From Alistipes_A hominis (GTDB taxonomy: Bacteria > Bacteroidota > Bacteroidia > Bacteroidales > Rikenellaceae), in the NCBI RefSeq assembly GCF_014288115.1, contig NZ_JACOOK010000002.1, positions 186,001-250,000 on the forward strand: a stretch of 64,000 bases of DNA, given 5' to 3'. A program made the position numbers and the translations under genes. Position 1 is the stretch's first letter. The number at the start of each line of letters is the position of its first letter. Shown here in pieces: positions 1-7,098 of this stretch. The notes beneath the pieces are model-generated. The model searched no databases. It saw only the letters and a list, made by a program, of their open reading frames with translations, and was not told the DNA's origin.

Positions 1-456
1 ACGCTGCACTGGCTCGGCCGTCAGGTCGAAAAGCGTCTCCGAACGTTGGAAGCCAACCATCCGACCTGGATCGGCGAAGTGGCCGCTTTCGGGCGCCATA
101 TCCGGCAGTTCGGCGTCGAAACCGACAATGTCTATTTTTTCATGCAGGGCCATACGCTGCTGGACAACGTGGTGCTGATCCTTCTGCACACCGTTTGCGA
201 ACGGCTGCGGGACATGACCGTCGAACGGATCACTTCGGGAACCAAGCAGGGCGTGTCATTGAAAAACGAACTGAGCAATTACAACAACTCGTTGCGCAAC
301 GTGCGCGAGGTACTGCTCGACAACGAACAGTATAAGGAGTGTTTCCTGTATAAAAAACTGAAAAAAGACATCGAACTGTATATTCAACAACTGATCGCGG
401 AGGACGAAGCCGGCCGTCGGCCGGCCGACGCTCCGGACGATCGGGCAATCAGATAG
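1..456 (+). CDS. C-terminal part of a DUF4435-like protein (partial)
   Basis: The reading frame is open from the window edge and ends in TAG at 454-456, so the start lies outside. The visible ~151 residues include FFMQGHTLLDNVV near the middle and a closing stretch SNYNNSLRNVREVLLDNE followed by a lysine-rich helix. This resembles, from memory, the C-terminus of Bacteroidetes DUF4435 proteins, which often accompany an ATP-binding partner; that assignment is tentative. A TTG at 46 could serve as an internal start, but the frame reads as protein upstream of it, so truncation by the window edge is the better explanation. cysE begins 3 bp after its stop, so the two are probably cotranscribed. Function unknown. 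Confidence 0.6.
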   Translation, partial: TLHWLGRQVEKRLRTLEANHPTWIGEVAAFGRHIRQFGVETDNVYFFMQGHTLLDNVVLILLHTVCERLRDMTVERITSGTKQGVSLKNELSNYNNSLRNVREVLLDNEQYKECFLYKKLKKDIELYIQQLIAEDEAGRRPADAPDDRAIR

Positions 457-459
457 ACT

Positions 460-1281
460 ATGGCCGACGTAATCAAGAATTTCCCGTCCCGCCTGCACAA
501 GATGACGCAGGTGTTTTACCGCGAAGTTCCGTCTCAGGTGGCCACGCGCCGTTTCATCGACACGCTGACCAACCTGCTGTTCCCGGTACGGGACAAAAGG
601 AACATCTCGCTGAAGGAAATGGATCTGAAATGGGAGAATCTCCAGCACGATTTCCTGGAGATCATCAGCCCGCTGTGCGCCGACATGGACTGTTGCTGCG
701 AACATCTCACCGAACGGTTTTTCGGCGAAATCCCGCTGATATACACCCGGCTGATGCAGGACGCCAACCTTTACAAAAACTGCGACCCGGCGGCCTACTG
801 CACCGAAGAGGTGATCTTGTGCTATCCGGGATTCTACGCCGTGATGGTGTACCGCCTGTCGCACGTGCTGCACAAACTGAAAATACCGGTATTGCCGCGC
901 GTGATTTCGGAATACGCGCACAGCCAGACCGGAATCGACATCCACCCGGGAGCCACCATCGGGCCGAACTTCTACATCGACCACGGCACCGGGATCGTCA
1001 TCGGCGAAACGACCGTTATCGGGCGGAACGTCAAAATTTACCAGGGCGTCACGCTGGGCGCCACGTTTGTCGACAAAGAGCTTTCGGGCGTCCGGCGTCA
1101 TCCGACCATCGAGGACAACGTGATCATCTACGCCGGCAGCACGATCCTCGGCGGCGACACGGTGATCGGCCACGACACGGTGATCGGCGGTAACGTATGG
1201 CTCACCGAGTCGGTTCCGCCCCATTCGACGGTCTACTGCAAACCCGAAATCGTCATCAAAGGAAAACGCACGAAAAAATGA
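460..1281 (+). CDS. cysE: serine O-acetyltransferase
   Basis: Cytoplasmic enzyme transferring acetyl from acetyl-CoA to L-serine, the first step of cysteine synthesis. The 273-residue protein has an N-terminal helical region (~1-165) followed by a left-handed beta-helix of hexapeptide repeats (~165-255), with the family signature IDHGTGIVIGETTVIG and a preceding IHPGATIG. Length and layout match the longer bacterial serine acetyltransferases. The start ATG at 460 lies 3 bp after the preceding stop. The stop TGA overlaps the next start in an ATGA arrangement (1278-1281), indicating translational coupling with the downstream membrane phosphotransferase. No cysK is seen nearby. Confidence 0.93.
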   Translation: MADVIKNFPSRLHKMTQVFYREVPSQVATRRFIDTLTNLLFPVRDKRNISLKEMDLKWENLQHDFLEIISPLCADMDCCCEHLTERFFGEIPLIYTRLMQDANLYKNCDPAAYCTEEVILCYPGFYAVMVYRLSHVLHKLKIPVLPRVISEYAHSQTGIDIHPGATIGPNFYIDHGTGIVIGETTVIGRNVKIYQGVTLGATFVDKELSGVRRHPTIEDNVIIYAGSTILGGDTVIGHDTVIGGNVWLTESVPPHSTVYCKPEIVIKGKRTKK

Positions 1282-3239
1282 ACCGGAAAAACGGCAGGCA
1301 TTTCGACGGATTCTGCCCGGCGCTGGCGCTCGTCCTGAGGTTGGGACTGCTGTACGCGGCGTGGCTGTTGTGCCGCATCGTATTCTTCCTGCAGAACCGG
1401 GCCGAAATCGGGCCGCTCGCGGCAAGCGAACTGCCCGGACTGCTACACGGCAGCCTGGTGTTCGACACGGTGTCGATCCTGTACGTCAACTCGCTGTTCA
1501 TCGTGCTGTCGCTCGTACCGCTGCGGCTGCGCGAACGGCGGTGGTACGGCACGATGTTGTTCTGGCTTTTTTCCGTCGCCAACGCCCTCGCGCTGATCGT
1601 CAACGTCTCGGACGGCGTCTATTACCACTACGCGAAAAAAAGGTTCACCTCGGACGAACTCTCCTACCTCGGCAACAACGACAATACCGGAACCGTACTG
1701 CTGAAAGCGCTCGCCGAAAACTGGTACGTCGCGCTGTTTGCCGCCGGATTGATCGCCGCCCTCGTCTGGGCCTACCGCCGCATCCGGGTCGCTCCGTCGC
1801 GGATCCGGTCGAACACGGCCTACGCGCTGATCCATCTGCCGGCGCTGCTGGTCGCAGTCGGACTGTCCATCGGGGGCATACGGGGCGGATTCAGCCGACA
1901 AACGCGCCCGATCACGCTCAGCAACGCCACGCTGTATACCGCGTCGAGTCCGAAGGCGAACCTGATCCTCAGCAACCCGTTCTGTATGCTGCGGACGCTC
2001 GGCAACCGCTCGATCGCGTACACCGAATTCTTCGACGACCGGACGCTCGAGGCCATTTACACCCCGATCCACCGGCCGGAGGCCGCTGCGGGCGACTCCC
2101 TTGCGTTCGGCGACCGCAATATCGTCATTTTCATCCTGGAAAGTTTCAGCAGCGAACATTCGGCGCTGCTGAATCCCGACCTCTATCCGGACGGGCACGG
2201 GTACACTCCGTTCCTCGACTCGCTGATGCGCGAAGGATACTATTTCCAGAACGCATTCGCCAATGGACACAAATCGATCGAGGCGCTGCCCTCGGTGCTG
2301 TCGTCGATCCCCTCTTACCGGACGCCGTTCGTACTGATGCCGCAGGCGCTCGCCCCGATGAAGGCGCTGCCGGCACTGCTGGCCGAAAAAGGATACAAAA
2401 CGTCGTTCTTCAACGGTTCGGGACGCGGTTCGATGGGTTTCGGCGCCTATGCGGCGCAGGCCGGCGTACAGGATTATTATAGCCGCGAGGATTATGAAAA
2501 ACGGTGCGGCACAGACGATTTCGACGGCTACTGGGGCATCTGGGACGAACCGTTCCTACAGTACATGAGCCGCGTGCTGTCCGAAACGCCTCAGCCGTTT
2601 TTCGCATCGGCTTTCACGCTCAGTTCGCACCACCCGTTCGTCGTTCCGGAAAAATACGCCGCGACGCTGCCGGAAGGAAAAACCAAGGTACACAAAGGCG
2701 TGGCGTACACCGACCTCGCACTGCGCCGTTTCATGGAGACCTCGAGCCGGGAACCGTGGTACGAAAATACGATTTTCGTCTTCGTAGCCGACCACGTATC
2801 GTCGGAAACCTTCGCGCCGAAAACGCTGACCCCGACCGGCAACACGCAAATCGTCTGCCTGATCTACACGCCGGACGGATCGCTGCGCGGCGTAAACCGT
2901 TCGGTCGCCCAGCAAATCGATCTGATGCCGACGCTGCTCGGGCTGACCGGCTACGACCGGCCCTATTTCGCCTTCGGACGGGACGTGCTGCGCGAAACCG
3001 ACCGCGAACCGATGGTGTCGAATTATGCGGGCGGAACTTACCAGGGCATTACCGATTCGCTGGTGCTCTTTTTCGACGGAGAACGGACGCTGTCGGCCTA
3101 CCTACGCAGCGACACCCTGCAAAAAAACGATATTTCGGGAATCCGCACCCCCGCGTTGGAAGCCGCCGAACGCGACCTGAAAGCGCGCCTACAGCAATAC
3201 TACCGGCATGTGAAACAAAAAGATTATTTAGCCGAATAG
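1278..3239 (+). CDS. LtaS-type sulfatase-fold membrane phosphotransferase
   Basis: A 653-residue protein with about five N-terminal membrane segments (~1-200) and an extracytoplasmic alkaline-phosphatase/sulfatase-fold domain (~270-600). Visible signatures are IVIFILESFSSEHS (first metal site), GHKSIEALPSVLSSIPS (candidate Ser nucleophile), SSHHPF and VADHVS (metal-binding His and Asp). Gram-positive relatives make lipoteichoic acid; Bacteroidota have no LTA, and their homologs are thought to move phosphoglycerol or phosphoethanolamine onto envelope glycans, so the substrate is unknown. I chose the ATG at 1278, overlapping the cysE stop, because upstream in-frame sequence merely re-reads cysE. 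Ends 50 bp before the convergent hydrolase gene. Confidence 0.85.
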   Translation: MNRKNGRHFDGFCPALALVLRLGLLYAAWLLCRIVFFLQNRAEIGPLAASELPGLLHGSLVFDTVSILYVNSLFIVLSLVPLRLRERRWYGTMLFWLFSVANALALIVNVSDGVYYHYAKKRFTSDELSYLGNNDNTGTVLLKALAENWYVALFAAGLIAALVWAYRRIRVAPSRIRSNTAYALIHLPALLVAVGLSIGGIRGGFSRQTRPITLSNATLYTASSPKANLILSNPFCMLRTLGNRSIAYTEFFDDRTLEAIYTPIHRPEAAAGDSLAFGDRNIVIFILESFSSEHSALLNPDLYPDGHGYTPFLDSLMREGYYFQNAFANGHKSIEALPSVLSSIPSYRTPFVLMPQALAPMKALPALLAEKGYKTSFFNGSGRGSMGFGAYAAQAGVQDYYSREDYEKRCGTDDFDGYWGIWDEPFLQYMSRVLSETPQPFFASAFTLSSHHPFVVPEKYAATLPEGKTKVHKGVAYTDLALRRFMETSSREPWYENTIFVFVADHVSSETFAPKTLTPTGNTQIVCLIYTPDGSLRGVNRSVAQQIDLMPTLLGLTGYDRPYFAFGRDVLRETDREPMVSNYAGGTYQGITDSLVLFFDGERTLSAYLRSDTLQKNDISGIRTPALEAAERDLKARLQQYYRHVKQKDYLAE

Positions 3240-3289
3240 AAACATCCGTTATTATTCCCCGAATCCCGGAACGGCCGCGCCGGAAACAT

Positions 3290-4096
3290 TCAGCAAGCCG
3301 CGTGCCTGTCGATAAATCCGCGAATGATTTCCGCGGCGGCCTCGGGTTCTTCGAAAAAGCCCATGTGTCCCGAATGATCGAGCCACGCCGCTTCGGCCTG
3401 CGGATGAGCGGCGACCAGCGCTTCGGCCCGTTCGACCGGGATAAATTCGTCCATCCGGCCGAATATGAACAGTTGCGGCACTTTCAAACCGTGCAGCATG
3501 TCGTTCATATCGTTGCGGCCGATCATCCCGTTCAGCAGCGCCACAATGCCGTCGTCGTCGGTCGACGAGATCAGCTCCTGCAGTTGTTCGATCCGCCCGC
3601 GAAGCCGTTTGCGGTTCGCCTCGGCAAAACCTTTCGGAGCGAAAAGCGAGGCGATCAGTTCTTTCTTATCGCTGCGGATCAGTTCGATCTCGCGGCGTCG
3701 GTCCTCTTTTTTCGCATCGGTATCGGCATTCGGCGTCGAGTGGAACAAAATCAGCCCCTGCAACATTTCGGGATAACGGGCCGCAAAAGCTTCGGCGACG
3801 TATCCCCCCATCGAGTGCCCGGCCACGAAACAGCGCGCGACGCCCTGCTTGTCGAGCACCCCTTTCAGCACATCGGCCACGAACTCCATGCTATGCACCT
3901 CGCCCCGCACCTCCGAGATGCCGTGACCGGGAATGTCGATCGCGATCACACGGTAGTAGGGCGTCAGCAATTTCGTGAAATCCTCCCACACTTCGAGAGA
4001 TTCCAGGTAGCCGTGCAGCAGTACGAGCGTCGTATCCCCCTGCTGCGAGTCGCTGATGCGCAATGCCGTTTCGGCGGCAACGATGAATTTTTCCAT
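3290..4096 (-). CDS. alpha/beta-fold hydrolase
   Basis: A 268-residue soluble hydrolase. It has the oxyanion-region motif LLHGYLES, the nucleophile elbow GHSMGG, an acid region FIFGRMDEFIPV and the catalytic histidine in LDHSGHMGFFEEPE. This order is that of esterase/lyase-type alpha/beta hydrolases such as the MenH/BioH group. No signal peptide is visible, so it probably acts in the cytoplasm. The start at 4096 (MEKFIVAAETALRI) is preferred because the upstream in-frame extension reads through a terminator hairpin at 4113-4141. Substrate cannot be inferred. Confidence 0.85.
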   Translation of the reverse strand: MEKFIVAAETALRISDSQQGDTTLVLLHGYLESLEVWEDFTKLLTPYYRVIAIDIPGHGISEVRGEVHSMEFVADVLKGVLDKQGVARCFVAGHSMGGYVAEAFAARYPEMLQGLILFHSTPNADTDAKKEDRRREIELIRSDKKELIASLFAPKGFAEANRKRLRGRIEQLQELISSTDDDGIVALLNGMIGRNDMNDMLHGLKVPQLFIFGRMDEFIPVERAEALVAAHPQAEAAWLDHSGHMGFFEEPEAAAEIIRGFIDRHAAC

Positions 4097-4112
4097 GATT
4101 GTTCGATATTTT

Positions 4113-4141
4113 GTAAAAAATGGCCGCCCTGCGGCAGCCAT
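4113..4141 (-). terminator. intrinsic terminator of the small acidic protein gene
   Basis: On the minus strand, TGGCTGCC-GCAG-GGCGGCCA forms a hairpin with one mismatch, followed immediately by TTTTTTAC. It lies between the stop of the small acidic protein gene (4172) and the hydrolase start (4096), which suggests the hydrolase is transcribed separately. Confidence 0.6.
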
Positions 4142-4171
4142 TCCCGTTTCATTCGATTTATAAACGATCGT

Positions 4172-4396
4172 TTATCGTTCGTCCTGTTCTTCCTCGCCGT
4201 CGTCGAAATAGTCGAGAACCGATTCGCGTTTTTTGAAAGAGAGTAACTCGTCGTCGTCATCCTCGTCGAGTCGGCTGTAAATCGCCCGCTTCTCTTTTCC
4301 GCTCTTTTTAATAGGTTCGAGCTTGGCCGCTCGCTTTAACGAATCTTCCGGTTCGGAATCATGGGCCTTGTTCCGGAAAACATGGGTCGATTTCAT
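4172..4396 (-). CDS. small highly charged conserved-type protein
   Basis: A 74-residue protein with a basic N-terminal half (KRAAKLEPIKKSGKEKR) and a very acidic second half (DEDDDDELLSF... and DDGEEEQDER). It has no membrane segment, signal peptide or recognised domain. Small proteins of this build occur in Bacteroidales genomes, from memory without a function. It ends in an intrinsic terminator. The clean ORF, the terminator and a plausible ATG start argue that it is real. A nucleic-acid- or ribosome-associated role is possible from charge alone, but that is a guess. Confidence 0.6.
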   Translation of the reverse strand: MKSTHVFRNKAHDSEPEDSLKRAAKLEPIKKSGKEKRAIYSRLDEDDDDELLSFKKRESVLDYFDDGEEEQDER

Positions 4397-4519
4397 GGGT
4401 CGTGAAAACGTAAGGGTTTAAACGTTTGACATGGATTTCAGTTCTTCGTACGCAGGATTCACGTCCTTTGTACGATTGCAATGATAGAGATTTTTTTTGA
4501 AAAAACAACCGCTTCGGGT

Positions 4520-5323
4520 TTAAAATTTTTCCGCCAGGCAGCCTTCGAACACCTTTTGCGCCGGGCCGGTAAGCGTCACATTCGTAAAACGCTCGTCTCC
4601 TGTCCGTTCGAAAGACACGAAAAGGACTCCGCCCTCGACGTCGACCCGGTAATTCCGGCAATCGCTTCCGGATCGCACGGCAGCCGCCAGCGCCGAAGCC
4701 GTGGCCCCGGTTCCGCAGGCAAGCGTCTCGGCCTCAACGCCCCGCTCATAAGTACGCACCCGGATACGACCGTCCGAAACGATCTCCACGAAATTGACGT
4801 TCGTCCCTCCGGCGGCGGCGTACGGATCGCTGCGGCGTATCATTGCGCCTTTTCGGGCGACGTCCTCCCGCCGGACATCCGGCACGAATTCGACATGGTG
4901 CGGCGAACCGGTATCGAGAAAATAATGATCGGGGAATTTCTCCACGCGCGGAACGTCGATCATGCCGAGCCGGATCTCGCCCGCCGTCGCGTCCGCCGAC
5001 AGGATTTGCGCATCGTGCACGCCGTCGATCCCCGAAAAACGCTTACGCGATCCGCCGATCCCCAAATGATGGGCGAACAACACGATGCAACGGCCGCCGT
5101 TGCCGCACATGGTCGATTCGCCGCCGTCGGCATTGAAATAGCGCATCCTGAACAACTCCCGGGGATCGTTTTCCAGCAGCATCAGCCCGTCGGCGCCGAC
5201 CCCGGTGCGGCGGCAGCACAGGGCGGCCACATGCGCGCGGGAAACGTCGAATCCGCCCGAACGGTTATCGATCAGCACGAAATCATTGCCCGCTCCGTGG
5301 TATTTATAAAATTTTTGTTTCAT
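4520..5323 (-). CDS. dapF: diaminopimelate epimerase
   Basis: Interconverts LL- and meso-diaminopimelate for lysine and peptidoglycan synthesis in the cytoplasm, without a cofactor. The 267-residue protein has the typical length, the N-terminal YHGAGNDFVLID motif, and both catalytic cysteines: one in MCGNGGRC (~73) and one in ACGTGATAS (~218). Two alpha/beta-like repeats are evident in the motif spacing. No lysine-pathway partner is adjacent. A weak AACC/GGTT hairpin followed by T-rich sequence on the minus strand overlaps the stop and may terminate it. Confidence 0.95.
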   Translation of the reverse strand: MKQKFYKYHGAGNDFVLIDNRSGGFDVSRAHVAALCCRRTGVGADGLMLLENDPRELFRMRYFNADGGESTMCGNGGRCIVLFAHHLGIGGSRKRFSGIDGVHDAQILSADATAGEIRLGMIDVPRVEKFPDHYFLDTGSPHHVEFVPDVRREDVARKGAMIRRSDPYAAAGGTNVNFVEIVSDGRIRVRTYERGVEAETLACGTGATASALAAAVRSGSDCRNYRVDVEGGVLFVSFERTGDERFTNVTLTGPAQKVFEGCLAEKF

Positions 5324-5449
5324 ATCGTTTCCGGCTTATCCGTGCAAATATCGCGAAATTTTCAAAAAGCTTTTCCTCTTTCAAAAAAATAGCGGATATT
5401 TGTATAAATTCATGCGGAATCCGCGTTTCCGTTAAAAAGACAGAAAGCT

Positions 5450-6196
5450 ATGATCAAAACGATATTCGAGCATCGGTCGGTACGCAGCTACAAGCCGGAT
5501 CCGGTGGACGAGGCCCTGCTGCAACGGATTCTGGAAGCCGGCACGAGGGCTTCCAACACAGGCAATATGCAGATATACAGCATCATCGTGACGACCGACC
5601 CGCAGATCCGGGAACAACTGTCGCCGTGCCATTTCGGACAACCGATGGTCACTCAGGCCCCGATCGTGCTGACGTTCTGCGTCGACGTGCGCCGGTTCTC
5701 GCTGTGGTGCCGCCAGCGGGGGGCCGACCCGCAGTACGACAACTTCGTCTGGTTCGTCAACGGCGCGATCGACGCGATCCTCGCTTCGCAAAACGTCTGT
5801 CTCGAAGCAGAGTCGGAGGGGCTCGGCATCTGCTACCTCGGCACGACGACCTACAACGCCGACCGGATCGCCGAGGTGCTCGCCCTGCCCGAGGGGGTGA
5901 TCCCGGTCACTACCGTGACGATGGGCTACCCCGACAAACTGCCGCCGCCGACCGACCGCCTGCCCTTGGAAGGGGTGATCCACCGCGAACGCTACCACGA
6001 TTACACGCCCGAAGCGATCGACGCGATCTGGGCCGACAAGGAAGCTTCCGAAGAGACGGCCGGCCTGCTGCAAGCGAACGACCTACCGAACCTGGCGCGT
6101 ATTTTCACCGAACGTCGCTACAAGGGCGAAGACAACCGTCTTTTTTCGCGGAAATATTTCGAAATGCTGAAAAAACAGGGGTTCTTCAACCAGTAA
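5450..6196 (+). CDS. nitroreductase-family FMN oxidoreductase
   Basis: A 248-residue flavoprotein of the NfsA/nitroreductase fold. The N-terminal HRSVRSYKPDPVDEALL with a following ASNTGNMQ segment is the classic FMN phosphate-binding region. GLGICYLGTTTYN in the middle matches the second conserved block. The physiological substrate is unknown; relatives use NAD(P)H to reduce nitro or quinone compounds or to oxidise cofactor analogs. It leads a plus-strand run (PNPOx-like protein 22 bp downstream, then the editing protein), so the three are probably cotranscribed. Confidence 0.85.
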   Translation: MIKTIFEHRSVRSYKPDPVDEALLQRILEAGTRASNTGNMQIYSIIVTTDPQIREQLSPCHFGQPMVTQAPIVLTFCVDVRRFSLWCRQRGADPQYDNFVWFVNGAIDAILASQNVCLEAESEGLGICYLGTTTYNADRIAEVLALPEGVIPVTTVTMGYPDKLPPPTDRLPLEGVIHRERYHDYTPEAIDAIWADKEASEETAGLLQANDLPNLARIFTERRYKGEDNRLFSRKYFEMLKKQGFFNQ

Positions 6197-6218
6197 GAAC
6201 CCGTAAGACCGACCGGAT

Positions 6219-6629
6219 ATGGAAACGATTCACGAAAAAGCGTTCGCGCTGTTACAACGGTGCGAAGTGATTACCGTGGCGACGTTGGACGAAAAGGGTT
6301 TCCCGCGCCCCGTTCCGGTCGTCAAAATACGCGCCGAAAAACCGTTTACGATCTGGTTCGCCACCGGCACCAGCTCCGACAAAACGGCGCATCTGCGCCG
6401 GAACCCGCGCGCCGGCATCTCTTTTTTCGACCGCGGAGACAGCGTCGCACTAACCGGAACGGCCGAAGTGATCGAATACCCTGCGGTCAAAAAAATCATG
6501 TGGCAAGAGTGGTTTATCAAACATTTTCCGGGAGGAGTCGAAGACCCGGAGTACTGCCTGGTTCGGTTCGAAGCCCGGAAAGGCGTTTTTTACATCGAAG
6601 ACAAATTCGTAAAATCGGTTTTAAAATAA
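6219..6629 (+). CDS. pyridoxamine 5'-phosphate oxidase-like flavin-binding protein
   Basis: A 136-residue split-barrel protein of the PNPOx-like/general-stress-protein-26 type. Visible features are an N-terminal helix, VITVATLDEKGFPRPVPV (first strands), TIWFATGTSSDKTAHLRRNPRAGISFFD (flavin-contact region) and VALTGTAEVIEY. These small proteins bind FMN, F420 or heme; real PdxH enzymes are longer, so pyridoxal synthesis is unlikely. It sits 22 bp after a nitroreductase, so an FMN-related role is plausible. The next gene starts 2 bp after its stop. Confidence 0.8.
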   Translation: METIHEKAFALLQRCEVITVATLDEKGFPRPVPVVKIRAEKPFTIWFATGTSSDKTAHLRRNPRAGISFFDRGDSVALTGTAEVIEYPAVKKIMWQEWFIKHFPGGVEDPEYCLVRFEARKGVFYIEDKFVKSVLK

Positions 6630-6631
6630 CG

Positions 6632-7090
6632 ATGAATCAGATCGAACAAACTCCGAACGGAAAAGACTATTTCGAGCCGATGCACTCGGCCGAGCACCTG
6701 ATCAACGGGGCGATCGCCCGGACGCTCGGGTGCGGCCGGGCCTTTTCGACCCATATCGAAAAGAAGAAATCGAAATGCGATTTCCGCTTTCACCGCAACC
6801 TGACGCCCGAAGAGCTGACCGGAATCGAACGGACGGTCAACGAACAGATCGCCTCGCACGCGGACGTGCGGGACGAAATATTGACCGCGGCAGAGGCCGC
6901 CGCCCGTTACAACCTGTCGCGGCTGCCGGAAGGCGCAACCACCGTCCGCATTGTCCATATCGGCGATTTCGACAGCTGTCCGTGCATCGGGGCGCACGTA
7001 TCGAACACGGCGGAGATCCCGCCGGTCAGGCTGATCTCGAGCGACTGCGCGGACGGCGTTCTACGGGTGCGTTTCAAATTTGTAAAATAG
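6632..7090 (+). CDS. AlaX-like trans-editing protein (alanyl/threonyl-tRNA synthetase second additional domain)
   Basis: A 152-residue free-standing editing domain. It carries the HxxxH zinc motif in HSAEHLIN near residue 19 and the matching CxxxH in CPCIGAHV near residue 117. In AlaX and in the AlaRS/ThrRS editing domains these residues hold a zinc ion and hydrolyse mischarged tRNA. The likely role is clearing Ser- or Gly-tRNA(Ala), but substrate choice cannot be read here. The ATG at 6632 is 2 bp after the preceding stop, indicating translational coupling; the longer in-frame extension upstream only re-reads the PNPOx-like gene. Confidence 0.8.
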   Translation: MNQIEQTPNGKDYFEPMHSAEHLINGAIARTLGCGRAFSTHIEKKKSKCDFRFHRNLTPEELTGIERTVNEQIASHADVRDEILTAAEAAARYNLSRLPEGATTVRIVHIGDFDSCPCIGAHVSNTAEIPPVRLISSDCADGVLRVRFKFVK

Positions 7091-7098
7091 TTGGCGGA

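Noticed and set aside
256..1425. 389-residue minus-strand open frame opposite cysE
   Set aside because: Arg/Val/Asp-rich shadow of a real gene on the other strand; low-complexity and no domain.
2504..4246. 580-residue plus-strand frame across the sulfatase-fold gene and the hydrolase
   Set aside because: It spans two real genes in other frames and translates to Arg-rich noise.
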